A stretch of DNA of 64,000 nt, taken from NCBI RefSeq assembly GCF_002778325.1, contig NZ_NESI01000002.1, positions 248,001 to 312,000 of the forward strand, read 5' to 3'. The translations under genes were made by a program, and so were the position numbers. The DNA is from Limnohabitans sp. B9-3 (GTDB lineage: Bacteria > Pseudomonadota > Gammaproteobacteria > Burkholderiales > Burkholderiaceae_C). This document shows positions 1 to 7,979 of the stretch, one piece after another (the first letter of the stretch is position 1; each line of letters starts with the position of its first letter). A model generated the notes under the pieces. That model searched no databases and had not been told where the DNA came from. It saw only the letters and a program-made list of their open reading frames with translations.

Positions 1-317
1 GCATCCGCCCAAGCGGAATCAACCAGCCCCACCTCTGACAAACCCGCTTGCGCCAACACACTACGCGCCATCATGGTTTCAGCCAAAGGCACAGGCACGG
101 TGTAGCGACCACACAGGGCCATCACGTCCTGTGCCTCACGCAAGGACAAGCCTGAGCCACCTTGGGCTTCTGCCACCAAAGCATCGGCAAAACCCGAGCT
201 GTCGATGTGCGCCCACAGTGCAGCACCGTCGCCCGATGCTTCAATCTGGCGTACCACGGCAGGGGTGCATTGGTCGGCGAGGAGTTGACGCAAGGCGTCT
301 GAAAAAAGATCGTCCAT
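1..317 (-). CDS. Acyl-CoA dehydrogenase family protein, partial (N-terminal part, runs off left edge)
   Basis: The minus-strand frame opens with ATG at 317-315 and stays open to the window edge, giving about 105 residues that begin MDDLFSDALRQLL. The stretch with GFADALVAEAQGGSGLS, followed by a helix ending in a PVPLAETMMA segment, matches the N-terminal helical domain of short, poorly conserved acyl-CoA dehydrogenases. It lies only 10 bp behind the stop of the full-length acyl-CoA dehydrogenase at 328-1485, so it is the last visible gene of the operon. Paired acyl-CoA dehydrogenases of this layout often form heteromers (known for steroid side-chain FadE pairs); that this pair does so is inference. 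The C-terminal flavin and base region lies outside the window. Confidence 0.7.
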   Translation of the reverse strand, partial: MDDLFSDALRQLLADQCTPAVVRQIEASGDGAALWAHIDSSGFADALVAEAQGGSGLSLREAQDVMALCGRYTVPVPLAETMMARSVLAQAGLSEVGLVDSAWAD

Positions 318-327
318 CACATGTCTT

Positions 328-1485
328 TCAACGGAGGCCTAAGCCGCGCGCGATCATGCCGCGCAAGATGTCACGCGTGCCACCGCGCAGTGAATACGAG
401 GGCGCCACTTGCGTCACGTAGTTGAGGGTTTGCAGCAGCTCTAGGGGAATGTCTTGCGATTCGCGGGAGAACAAATCGTCGGCAATCGCCGCGGGAATCA
501 GTTGCTCCACCCCCGTGCCCAAGTCTTTCACCAAGGCGGCTTCCACCACGGGGCTTTCGCCGCGGGTGAGCTTTTCGGTGATGGCCACCGACATGGCGCG
601 CAAGGGCGTGAGTTGGCTGGCAATTTTTCCGGCCAAGCGCACAGCCTCGGGCGTGCGACCTTGAGGAGTTCGGATGAACGCCAACCATTGGTCAAACAAC
701 ACAATGCTGGAGTACAAACGCTCGGGCCCGCTACGCTCAAAGGCGAGTTCGGCGGTGACTTGTTCCCAACCTTGGCCCTCGGCGCCAATCAAGGCATCGT
801 CTTGGAGTTGCACGTTGTCGAAGAACACTTCGCAGAAATGGCTGTCGCCCGAGAGGTCGGTGATGGGGCGCACGGTCACGCCGGGCAACGACAAATCGAC
901 GATCACTTGCGACAAGCCTTTGTGTCGATCTTCGGTGTCGCCCGAGGTGCGCACCAGCGCGATCATGTAGTGGCAGTGGTGGGCGTTGGTGGTCCAAATT
1001 TTTTGGCCACTTAGCGACCAACCCGCGTCGGTTTTTGTCGCGCGTGTTTTGACGCTGGCCAAGTCTGAACCTGAGTTGGGCTCGCTCATGCCAATGCAAA
1101 AGAACGACTCACCGCGGCAAATGGGCGGTAGGTAAAACTGCTTTTGCGCTTCGGTGCCGTATTTCAAAATCAGCGGACCACTTTGCCGGTCGGCAATCCA
1201 GTGCGAGCCCACGGGCGCACCGAAGTTCAAAAATTCTTCGACCAGCACAAAGCGTGTGAACGCATTGCGGCCACCGCCGCCGTATTGCGTGGGCAGGGTA
1301 ATGCCCAGCCAACCGCATTGGCCAAGCTGACGGCTAAAGGCAGGGTCGTAGCCCGACCACGACTTGGCACGAATGTGCGCTGGCACGTCGCGCATGGCCT
1401 CGCTCAAAAAGGCACGCACCTCGGCGCGCAAGGCCTCATCGTCCGCAGGAATGCGGCTGAGGTTCAGTGAATCCAGAGTGCTCAT
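328..1485 (-). CDS. Acyl-CoA dehydrogenase, 385 aa
   Basis: An FAD-dependent enzyme that introduces an alpha-beta double bond into an acyl-CoA. Residues near 130-175 hold the family FAD/substrate signature (FFCIGMSEPNSGSDLAS, then a KIWTTNAHHCHYM strand). The C-terminus ends with an RGGTRDILRGMIARGLGL segment, the usual acyl-CoA dehydrogenase ending. Length is normal for the family. The start at 1485 is fixed by an ATGA overlap with the stop of the CaiB-type transferase upstream and by GGGAGA just before it. The gene is followed after 10 bp by a second, divergent acyl-CoA dehydrogenase. The substrate is not readable from the sequence; the neighbours suggest a branched or dicarboxylic acyl-CoA. 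Confidence 0.9.
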   Translation of the reverse strand: MSTLDSLNLSRIPADDEALRAEVRAFLSEAMRDVPAHIRAKSWSGYDPAFSRQLGQCGWLGITLPTQYGGGGRNAFTRFVLVEEFLNFGAPVGSHWIADRQSGPLILKYGTEAQKQFYLPPICRGESFFCIGMSEPNSGSDLASVKTRATKTDAGWSLSGQKIWTTNAHHCHYMIALVRTSGDTEDRHKGLSQVIVDLSLPGVTVRPITDLSGDSHFCEVFFDNVQLQDDALIGAEGQGWEQVTAELAFERSGPERLYSSIVLFDQWLAFIRTPQGRTPEAVRLAGKIASQLTPLRAMSVAITEKLTRGESPVVEAALVKDLGTGVEQLIPAAIADDLFSRESQDIPLELLQTLNYVTQVAPSYSLRGGTRDILRGMIARGLGLR

Positions 1486-2765
1486 GCCGGTAGGTCTCCC
1501 AAAACACCTTGTTGTTGTAATTCGTTCATCGTTTGCTCAGACAGTCCCAGCACCTCGCTCAGCACGCTGCGCGTGTGTTGCCCCAACTGAGGCGGCGTGG
1601 TGCGGTATTGCACGGGGGTGTCCGACATGCGGATGGGGCTGGCCACCAACGGAATGTCGCCCGCCACGGGGTGCGGCATGGTGAACTGCAAACTACGGGC
1701 TTGCACTTGGGGGTCGGCAAACACATCGGCCAAGGTGTTGATCGGGCCACAGGGCACACCCACTTGCTCGAACAGTTCAATCCATTCGCGTGTGGTGCGC
1801 ATGACGGTGGTTTGCCGCATCAAAGGAATCAACACATCACGGTGGATCACACGCGCTTGGTTCGATACAAAACGTTCGTCCGTGGCCCATTCCGACTTGC
1901 CCACGGCCTGGCAAAACTTGGTGAACTGGCCGTCGTTGCCAATGGCCAAAATCATGTAACCGTCGGCGGTGGGGAAATCTTGGTACGGCACCGTGTTGGG
2001 GTGCGCGTTGCCCATGCGGGTGGGGGACTTGCCGCTGTAGAGGTAATTCATGCCTTGGTTGGCCAAGCAGGCCACACCCACGTCCAGCAAAGCCAAATCG
2101 ATGTGCTGGCCGCGTCCCGTTTTTTCGCGTGCGGCCAAGGCGGCCAAGATGGCGGTGCTGGCATACAGGCCGGTCAAGATGTCGGTCAACGCCACGCCCA
2201 CTTTCATGGGGCCTTCGCCGGGTTCGCCATCTGGACGACCCGTGATGCTCATCAAGCCGCCCATGCCTTGGATCAAAAAGTCATAGCCTGCACGGTGCGC
2301 GTAAGGGCCGGTTTGCCCAAAGCCGGTGATGGAGCAATAAATCAAACGTGGGTTGATGGCTTGCAGCGAGGCGTAGTCCAAGCCGTAATGTGCCAAGCTG
2401 CCGACCTTGAAGTTTTCAATCACGATGTCGCAGCTTTTGACCAACTCGTGCAGCAGCTTTTGCCCAGCAATTTGGGTGAAGTCCACCGCGATCGATTGCT
2501 TGTTGCGGTTGGTGCACAAGTAATAGGCCGAGTCGCGTGTCGGGTTGCCTTCGTCGTCTTTGAGGAATGGAGGGCCCCAAAGCCGCGTGTCGTCGCCCGT
2601 GCCGGGGCGCTCCACCTTGATCACATGCGCGCCTAAGTCGCCCAAGGTTTGCCCAGCCCACGGACCGGCCAGCACACGGGATAGGTCGAGCACACGCACA
2701 TGCGACAACGCGCCTCTGGGTGCAGTTTCAGAGGGCTGAGGCGCTGACGCGTTGTCTGCACTCAT
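1482..2765 (-). CDS. CaiB/BaiF family (class III) CoA transferase
   Basis: Moves CoA from one acyl-CoA to a free carboxylic acid without ATP. The 427-residue protein shows the family N-terminus (SHVRVLDLSRVLAGPWAG, residues 21-38) and the YD motif with the presumed catalytic Asp at 162 (AGYDFLIQGMGG). I chose the ATG at 2765 because it overlaps the TGA of the upstream Bug gene as ATGA; an in-frame start 13 codons earlier (2804) is possible but lies inside that gene. Its own stop overlaps the following acyl-CoA dehydrogenase start in the same way, so the three genes look translationally coupled. It probably activates the acid that the acyl-CoA dehydrogenases oxidise (inference). Confidence 0.9.
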   Translation of the reverse strand: MSADNASAPQPSETAPRGALSHVRVLDLSRVLAGPWAGQTLGDLGAHVIKVERPGTGDDTRLWGPPFLKDDEGNPTRDSAYYLCTNRNKQSIAVDFTQIAGQKLLHELVKSCDIVIENFKVGSLAHYGLDYASLQAINPRLIYCSITGFGQTGPYAHRAGYDFLIQGMGGLMSITGRPDGEPGEGPMKVGVALTDILTGLYASTAILAALAAREKTGRGQHIDLALLDVGVACLANQGMNYLYSGKSPTRMGNAHPNTVPYQDFPTADGYMILAIGNDGQFTKFCQAVGKSEWATDERFVSNQARVIHRDVLIPLMRQTTVMRTTREWIELFEQVGVPCGPINTLADVFADPQVQARSLQFTMPHPVAGDIPLVASPIRMSDTPVQYRTTPPQLGQHTRSVLSEVLGLSEQTMNELQQQGVLGDLPA

Positions 2766-3748
2766 TGCTGTTCCACTTTGGCTTTGGTGACGATGCGTTT
2801 CCACAACTGAATTTCAGCACTTTGGAAAGCGCGCATTTCTTCAGCACCACCGCGCATGGTTTCGGCGCCTAACTTTTCATAGAAGTCACGGGTCTCAGGC
2901 ATGGCTTCGATCTTGCCCATCAGCGCTGCCAGCTTGTCGGTTTCTGCTTTAGGAGTTTTGGCCGACACAACCGCGCCAACCCAGGTGTAGGCCGTGAAAC
3001 CAGGCAAGCCAGCTTCGTTTGCGGTGGGCACGTTGGGCACCGCTGGCACGCGTCGATCACTGGCCACGGCCAAAGCACGCAGCTTGCCGCCCTTGACCAA
3101 CTCGGATGCGCCCGTCACGTCGGCAAATGCCATGGTGACGGTGCCCGAAGCGACGGCCGTCATGGCTTCAGAGGCGCCTTTGAAGGGGATGTGGAGCAAC
3201 TGAACGCCCGCCACGTCATTGAACAACTCGGCCATCAATTGGTAGCCGGCCGAACCCGAGCCGTAGTCGAGTTTGCCGGGCTGGGCCTTTGCTGCTGTCA
3301 CCAAATCGCTCACGGTGTTGTAGTTGGACTGCGCAGGCACCACCAACAAGGCGGGGGCACGCATCATCATCGACAGAGGCGAGAAGTCGGCCACAGGGTC
3401 ATAGGGCAAGCTCTTGAACAGGGCTGCATTCACCGCCAAGGTGGAGTTGCTGCCCACGAACACGGTGTAACCGTCCGCAGGTGCGCTCAAAACGGCGCGC
3501 ACGGCAATGAACCCATTGGCCCCCGGCTTGTTGTCCACCACCACGTTTTGACCCGTGAGTTCGGTGAACTTCTTGGCGAAGTAACGCGCCGAGGTGTCGG
3601 TGCCGCTGCCGGGTGGGAATGGCACCACAAACTTGACAGGCTTGGAAGGAAAGTCTGCTGTCTGGGCCAAGGCCGAGGTGGTGCCCAAAGCGCCCACCAC
3701 CGACATACAAGCAGCCACCACTGTTTTGAAAAAGAATGAACGGTTCAT
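2762..3748 (-). CDS. Bug-family periplasmic solute-binding protein (tripartite tricarboxylate receptor)
   Basis: The 328-residue protein starts with a classical signal peptide (MNRSFFFKTVVAACMSVVG, cleavage after ALAQ) and continues as a Bug/TctC receptor: FPSKPVKFVVPFPPGSGTD, then a VVDNKPGANG segment, the two beta-turn regions that hold the carboxylate in this fold. Such receptors bind small organic acids in the periplasm. AGGAGA precedes the start. It lies 22 bp behind a second Bug gene and overlaps the following CoA transferase by ATGA, so receptor and activating enzyme appear coupled. No TctA/TctB membrane subunits are in the window; the membrane partner may be encoded elsewhere. Confidence 0.92.
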   Translation of the reverse strand: MNRSFFFKTVVAACMSVVGALGTTSALAQTADFPSKPVKFVVPFPPGSGTDTSARYFAKKFTELTGQNVVVDNKPGANGFIAVRAVLSAPADGYTVFVGSNSTLAVNAALFKSLPYDPVADFSPLSMMMRAPALLVVPAQSNYNTVSDLVTAAKAQPGKLDYGSGSAGYQLMAELFNDVAGVQLLHIPFKGASEAMTAVASGTVTMAFADVTGASELVKGGKLRALAVASDRRVPAVPNVPTANEAGLPGFTAYTWVGAVVSAKTPKAETDKLAALMGKIEAMPETRDFYEKLGAETMRGGAEEMRAFQSAEIQLWKRIVTKAKVEQQ

Positions 3749-3770
3749 GCAAAGTCTCCTGAATGTGAAA

Positions 3771-4751
3771 TCAATCTAGGGAAGCGCCGGTCTGCTTGAC
3801 CACACGGTCCCAACGCTCCAACTCGGCTTTGATGTAGTTGCCGTATTCGATGGGCGTGGAGCCCAAAGGCTCCGCACCTTGAATCGCCAACTTGGCACGC
3901 ACGTCGGCCGAGGCCAAAGCCTTAACGACCTCCGTGTTCAAACGTTTAATGATGTCGGGCGATGTTTTTGCGGGCACCAACACGCCTTGCCAAGCGCCGA
4001 CTTCAAAGCCCGGCATGATGGTTTCGCTGAGGGTCGGCACATCGGGCAAGACGCTGGTGCGTTTGAGGCTGGTCACGGCCAAGGCTTTGAGGCGTTTTTC
4101 TTTGATGAAAGGCAGCGCTGAGTTGATGGTGTCGGTGGTGAATTGGGTTTGACCTGCCACCAAATCGGTCAACGCGGGGGCGCTGCCTTTGTAGGGCACA
4201 TGCACGGCGGTGAGGCCTTTGTCTTGCAAGATCATGTAAGCGCCGAGGTGGGTGATGTTGCCGTTGCCCGCCGAGCCATAGCTCAGTTTGTCGGGGTTGT
4301 TTTTGGTGTACTGCACAAACTCCTGCACGGTGTTGACAGGCAGTGAGGGGTGCACGGCCAGCACCAGCGGAATGACCGCCGTCAAGGCCACGGGCGCGAA
4401 GTCGGCGCGCACGTCGTAGCTCATTTTTTTATACAACGCGGGGCTCAAGGTCACGGCTGAGGTGTTGTAAAAAATGGTGTAGCCGTCTGACGGCGCCTTG
4501 GCCACCAACTCCGCGGCGATGTTGCCGTTGGCGCCGGGTTTGTTGTCGACCACCACAGACTGGCCCATTTGCTCGGTGAGCTTTTGGGCCAACACGCGCG
4601 CGACCAAGTCGGTGGGGCCGCCAGGTGGAAACGCGATCACCATGCGAATGGGTTTGTCGGGGTAATTGGTTTGCGCCATGGCGACGCCAGAGGTGAGGGT
4701 GGCCATGGCCAGGGCAGAGGTTAAGACGGTTCGACGGGTGGTGATTTTCAT
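3771..4751 (-). CDS. Bug-family periplasmic solute-binding protein (second copy in operon)
   Basis: A 326-residue receptor with a signal peptide (MKITTRRTVLTSALAMATL, cleavage near AMAQ) followed by the Bug motifs YPDKPIRMVIAFPPGGPTD and VVDNKPGANGNIAAE. AAAGGAGA sits just upstream of the ATG. It is a clear paralogue of the downstream receptor at 2762-3748 but has diverged well beyond a recent tandem copy, so the two may bind different acids of one pathway. The twin Arg near the N-terminus (TTRRTVL) could allow Tat export, though the hydrophobic segment fits Sec equally well. Confidence 0.92.
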   Translation of the reverse strand: MKITTRRTVLTSALAMATLTSGVAMAQTNYPDKPIRMVIAFPPGGPTDLVARVLAQKLTEQMGQSVVVDNKPGANGNIAAELVAKAPSDGYTIFYNTSAVTLSPALYKKMSYDVRADFAPVALTAVIPLVLAVHPSLPVNTVQEFVQYTKNNPDKLSYGSAGNGNITHLGAYMILQDKGLTAVHVPYKGSAPALTDLVAGQTQFTTDTINSALPFIKEKRLKALAVTSLKRTSVLPDVPTLSETIMPGFEVGAWQGVLVPAKTSPDIIKRLNTEVVKALASADVRAKLAIQGAEPLGSTPIEYGNYIKAELERWDRVVKQTGASLD

Positions 4752-4804
4752 GTTTGTCTCCTTTTATTGAATGGCGAGCTTGATGTGTTGAGCGCAACGC
4801 TACT

Positions 4805-5302
4805 TTAAGTGGGGCGACCGGCGAGCAATCGCGTGGCGGTGTAGGTCATCACCAATGTGCCGCGCTGGTTGAATACGCGAATGTCCGAGCTGACAATGGC
4901 GCGGTTTTTGGTAGAGGTGGGGCGCACGCCCGTGACGTCGATCTCAGCGTGGATGGTGTCGCCCACCACCACGGGTGCCAAGATTTTTTGCGTCAATTCC
5001 AGCATGGCCAAGCCGGTTCCTTGGATCATGGTTTGCAAAATGAAACCTTCGATCAAGGTGTAGGTCAGCGCGCCGGGCACGGGGCGGCCTTGGATGGCAC
5101 CGCCTTCGTAGCCTTCTTCAATGAAGATCGCTTCCAACATGCCCGTGCAGGAAATGAAGTTGACCAAGTCGGTTTCGGTGATGGTGCGGCGGAAGGTGTC
5201 GAACTGCTGGCCAACCGAAATGTCTTGCCAATAAAAGCCTTGGCCTAAGCGTGTGGGTTGAGGTGTCATTTGCGGTGTTTTTTGGGGTGTGGGCGATGCC
5301 AT
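4805..5302 (-). CDS. MaoC-like (hotdog) dehydratase/hydratase
   Basis: The 165-residue single-domain hotdog protein shows GQQFDTFRRTITETDLVNF, in which the ETD segment starts the MaoC N-terminal strand. A central helix carries GGAIQGRPVPGALTYTLIEG in place of the usual hydratase-2 pattern, and the C-terminal half has the GDTIHAEIDVTGVRPT strand typical of MaoC proteins. These enzymes hydrate enoyl-CoA thioesters or dehydrate hydroxyacyl-CoA. It sits between a CaiB transferase and two receptors in the same operon, which fits a hydration step after CoA activation. The N-terminal 15 residues are Thr/Pro-rich, and a Met at residue 12 is a possible alternative start. Confidence 0.82.
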   Translation of the reverse strand: MASPTPQKTPQMTPQPTRLGQGFYWQDISVGQQFDTFRRTITETDLVNFISCTGMLEAIFIEEGYEGGAIQGRPVPGALTYTLIEGFILQTMIQGTGLAMLELTQKILAPVVVGDTIHAEIDVTGVRPTSTKNRAIVSSDIRVFNQRGTLVMTYTATRLLAGRPT

Positions 5303-5337
5303 GAGAGTCTCGGACCTTACTGGTGTGAATGTTTGAA

Positions 5338-6555
5338 TCAGGGGGCGGGCATTTTTTGCGCTTCATGCGCCTTGACTGCACCGCTGGCCACCCAAGCCGA
5401 CACGGTGTCGGCCGACACGCCCGCTTGCGCAAACACATCGTGCGTGTGCTCACCCAGTCGCGGCACTGAGTTCACAGGTGGGCGTTCGCCGTCAAACAAA
5501 ACGGGCACGCCCGGAAAGCGCAAAGCGCCCATGGCGGGGTCATCGAGTTCTGCGAAGAATTGGGTGGCTTGCAAATGCGGATCGGTTTTGAGGTCGGCCA
5601 GTGTGTTCATGCGCGCTGCTGGAATTTCCAAGCGCTCACACAGCGCCAACCAATAGGCGGTGTCGTGCTGCGCCACGATCTGCCCCGTGATTTCGTACAA
5701 AGCTTCGATGTGTTGTGTGCGAGCGGGCATGCTGGTGAAGCGCGCATCGCTCGCCAATTCGGGATGGTCGACGCCCTGAAAGAACTTTTGCCAGTGCGCG
5801 TTGGTGTACGGCATCATGCACACGTAGCCGTCGCTGGTGCGGTAGGGCCTGCGCCAATCGGCCAGCACGCGTGGGTAGCCGGGGGCTGACAAGGGCGGCT
5901 CGAAGTGTTCGCCGTAAAAGTTTTCGACCAAGTTGAACGCCACCATGGTTTCAAACATGGGCACCTCCACCATGCCGCCCACGCCTGTGGCTTGGCGTTT
6001 CATCAAGGCTGCCATGATGGCCATGGCCGCCACCAAACCGCTGGTTTTGTCGGCCGCGATGCAGGGAAAGTAGCGGGCCACGCCACTTTGCTGTTCCATC
6101 AACGCAGCGCTGCCAGACAGGCCTTGGATGATGTCGTCGTAGGCGGGCTTGCCGCCGTAAGGTCCCGATGCCGTGAAACCATGCAAGCCCGCAAAGACCA
6201 GCTTTGGAAATGCGGCCAGCAATGCATCAGGGTCTAAGCCCACCGCGCCTAATTTTTGGGGTCGCATGCTGTGCATGAACACATCGGCGGTGGCAATGAG
6301 TTGGCGCAAGGCGGCAGGACCTTCTGGTTTTTTCAGGTCAATCACCACACTCTTTTTATTGCGGTTCACGCCCAAGAACAAAGCGGACATGCCGTTTTCG
6401 TGGCCTGGCCCGGTGTAGCGCGTGGAGTCGCCCTCGGGCGATTCCACCTTGATGACTTCGGCCCCCAAATCGGCCAGCCACTGGCTGGCGTAGGGCCCCA
6501 TCACCACGACGCTGGCGTCAACGATGCGAATGCCTTGAAGCGGCAATTGGCTCAT
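5338..6555 (-). CDS. CaiB/BaiF family CoA transferase (first gene of operon)
   Basis: A 405-residue class III CoA transferase: N-terminal GIRIVDASVVVMGPYASQWL, VNRNKKSVVIDLK at about residues 63-75, and the PAYDDIIQG motif with the presumed catalytic Asp at 140. AAGGAGA lies at good spacing before the ATG at 6555. It is the promoter-proximal gene of the operon, divergent from the LysR gene at 6661. Two different CaiB-type transferases in one operon suggest either two substrates or an in-and-out CoA cycle, with one activating and the other recycling CoA from product; the sequence does not decide. Confidence 0.9.
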   Translation of the reverse strand: MSQLPLQGIRIVDASVVVMGPYASQWLADLGAEVIKVESPEGDSTRYTGPGHENGMSALFLGVNRNKKSVVIDLKKPEGPAALRQLIATADVFMHSMRPQKLGAVGLDPDALLAAFPKLVFAGLHGFTASGPYGGKPAYDDIIQGLSGSAALMEQQSGVARYFPCIAADKTSGLVAAMAIMAALMKRQATGVGGMVEVPMFETMVAFNLVENFYGEHFEPPLSAPGYPRVLADWRRPYRTSDGYVCMMPYTNAHWQKFFQGVDHPELASDARFTSMPARTQHIEALYEITGQIVAQHDTAYWLALCERLEIPAARMNTLADLKTDPHLQATQFFAELDDPAMGALRFPGVPVLFDGERPPVNSVPRLGEHTHDVFAQAGVSADTVSAWVASGAVKAHEAQKMPAP

Positions 6556-6611
6556 GGTTGGGTCTCCTTGGTTGGATCTTTTCTGAGCCTGAATTTAGTG
6601 TGCCGTCATAA

Positions 6612-6649
6612 TTGAGTCCAATATTAATAATTTGTAAACCAATACTCAA
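6612..6649. promoter_or_regulatory. Candidate LysR operator dyad between divergent genes
   Basis: A perfect 6-bp inverted repeat TTGAGT (6612-6617) and ACTCAA (6644-6649) encloses 26 A+T-rich bases in the 105-bp gap between the CaiB-type gene and the LysR gene. LysR regulators usually bind such dyads in the shared promoter of their own gene and the target operon. Function is inferred from position and symmetry only. Confidence 0.4.
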
Positions 6650-6660
6650 ACGGTATCAGT

Positions 6661-7563
6661 GTGAACCTTCGTCAACTTCAACAATTCGTCGCGCTGGCCG
6701 AGACCGGCAACTTTCACAAAGCGGCCGAGCGCATGCACATGGCCCAGCCACCGCTGTCGGTGTCCATCAAAAAGCTGGAAGACGAGTTGGGCGGGCCCTT
6801 GTTTCTGCGTTTGTCCACCGGCGTGCAGTTGACGCCTGCGGGGCAAGCCATGTTGGCTGACGCACGGCTGGCCATTTTTCACGCCCAGCAATGCCAGCAA
6901 GCGGTGAGCACCGCATTGCAAGGCGAGGGCGGTGTTTTGCGGGTGGGGTTTATCGGTTCGGCCACGTACTCACTGCTGCCGCGATTGATTCCGAGTTTTA
7001 GGCGGCGTTTTCCCAAAGTGGAATTGGCATTGGACGAATCAACCACGGCCAATATTTTGATGCGGCTCGAAGCCAACACACTGGACTTGGGGCTGGTGCG
7101 CTTCCCCGTGTTGCATGCGGGTGACTTTGAGCTCACGCCGGTGGAGAGCGATGAGTTTGTGCTGGCTGTCCCTGCTGATAGCCCTTGGGCCAAGCAGGCG
7201 TCCGTGGCCTTGTCTGAGTTTTCACAAGAACCGTTCGTGATGTACACCGAGGCCTCGGTGCCCAATTTGTTTGCGGTCGCCATGTTGCGTTGCCAGCAAT
7301 CGGGTTTCACCCCCCGTATTGCCCAAGATGCGGTGCAGGTCCAAACCATCGTGAGTTTGGTCGAAAGCGGCTTGGGCGTGGCGCTGGTGCCGGGCGTGGC
7401 GCGGCGTTACAGCAACAACGGTGTGCGTTTTTTAAGCCTCTTGGACAACCCTGAAAAACTCAACATTGGCATTGCTTTGGCCACGGTTCGTCAATCGGGT
7501 AACCGCTTGGTGGCGCGGTTTATTCAGCATGCCAAGGCTGAGCAAGCGGAGTTCGTGCGCTGA
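6661..7563 (+). CDS. LysR-family transcriptional regulator
   Basis: The 300-residue protein has the LysR winged helix at the N-terminus (MNLRQLQQFVALAETGNFHK, then PPLSVSIKKLEDELGGPLF as recognition helix, residues 1-60) and an effector domain from about residue 90 (GVLRVGFIGSATYSLLPRLI). The start is GTG at 6661, which places the conserved N-terminal motif correctly, though no strong ribosome site precedes it. Divergent orientation to the seven-gene CoA operon makes it the likely regulator of that operon, with an acid or acyl-CoA as coinducer. A strong hairpin terminator follows within 30 bp. Confidence 0.93.
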   Translation: MNLRQLQQFVALAETGNFHKAAERMHMAQPPLSVSIKKLEDELGGPLFLRLSTGVQLTPAGQAMLADARLAIFHAQQCQQAVSTALQGEGGVLRVGFIGSATYSLLPRLIPSFRRRFPKVELALDESTTANILMRLEANTLDLGLVRFPVLHAGDFELTPVESDEFVLAVPADSPWAKQASVALSEFSQEPFVMYTEASVPNLFAVAMLRCQQSGFTPRIAQDAVQVQTIVSLVESGLGVALVPGVARRYSNNGVRFLSLLDNPEKLNIGIALATVRQSGNRLVARFIQHAKAEQAEFVR

Positions 7564-7593
7564 TTGGGTCATGTTTGAAATGCCAAAACTCAT

Positions 7594-7625
7594 AAAAAAA
7601 AAGCGACTCATCGAGTCGCTTTTTT
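7594..7625. terminator. Bidirectional Rho-independent terminator
   Basis: AAGCGACTC (7601-7609) pairs perfectly with GAGTCGCTT (7613-7621) around a 3-base loop. A run of A precedes the stem and a run of T follows it, so it can terminate both the LysR transcript (+) and the convergent small-gene transcript (-) that ends at 7643. Confidence 0.85.
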
Positions 7626-7642
7626 GTGTCGAACTTCAGCCT

Positions 7643-7897
7643 TTACGCTTTGGTTTCTTCTTTGGCCGCAGCAACGGGTTCAGCCTCTTTCTTAGGCGGG
7701 CTGCAGTCGAAGCAGACAAACATGGAAGAGCCCAAGATGCGTTTGAACGAGCCGTTGTTGCGAGGCTTGTGCACGCCACACTTGATACAGCTCATGGTGT
7801 CGCCTGTACGGCCAAGGCCTTCAAATGGAGAACCGCCCTTTTTTGACTTGTAGCGCAATCCATCGTTGGAGATTTCTGTTTTTTCTGGGCGTGACAT
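7643..7897 (-). CDS. Small zinc-ribbon-like protein with two CxxC motifs, function unknown
   Basis: 84 residues starting MSRPEKTEISNDGLRYKSKK. Two CxxC pairs (CIKCG and CFDC), about 26 residues apart, look like a zinc ribbon or knuckle. Between them lies a basic, Gly/Ser-rich segment (HKPRNNGSFKRILGS), and the tail is acidic and Ala-rich. I chose the ATG at 7897 over an in-frame TTG 21 bp upstream because the SRPEKTE start looks like the conserved beginning. It follows the DCC gene on the same strand and ends at the shared terminator. Function is unknown; nucleic-acid binding is only a guess. Confidence 0.7.
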   Translation of the reverse strand: MSRPEKTEISNDGLRYKSKKGGSPFEGLGRTGDTMSCIKCGVHKPRNNGSFKRILGSSMFVCFDCSPPKKEAEPVAAAKEETKA

Positions 7898-7979
7898 TCG
7901 TTTGAGTTCTCGGGGCAAAGAACGTATTTTCGCAAATTTATCAACCGATCAGACGGCCTAGGCTTAAAAAGCCCAAAAA

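Noticed and set aside
1533-2636. Plus-strand frame of 367 codons opposite the CaiB-type gene
   Set aside because: No recognisable motif, wrong composition, and complete overlap with a well-conserved CoA transferase.
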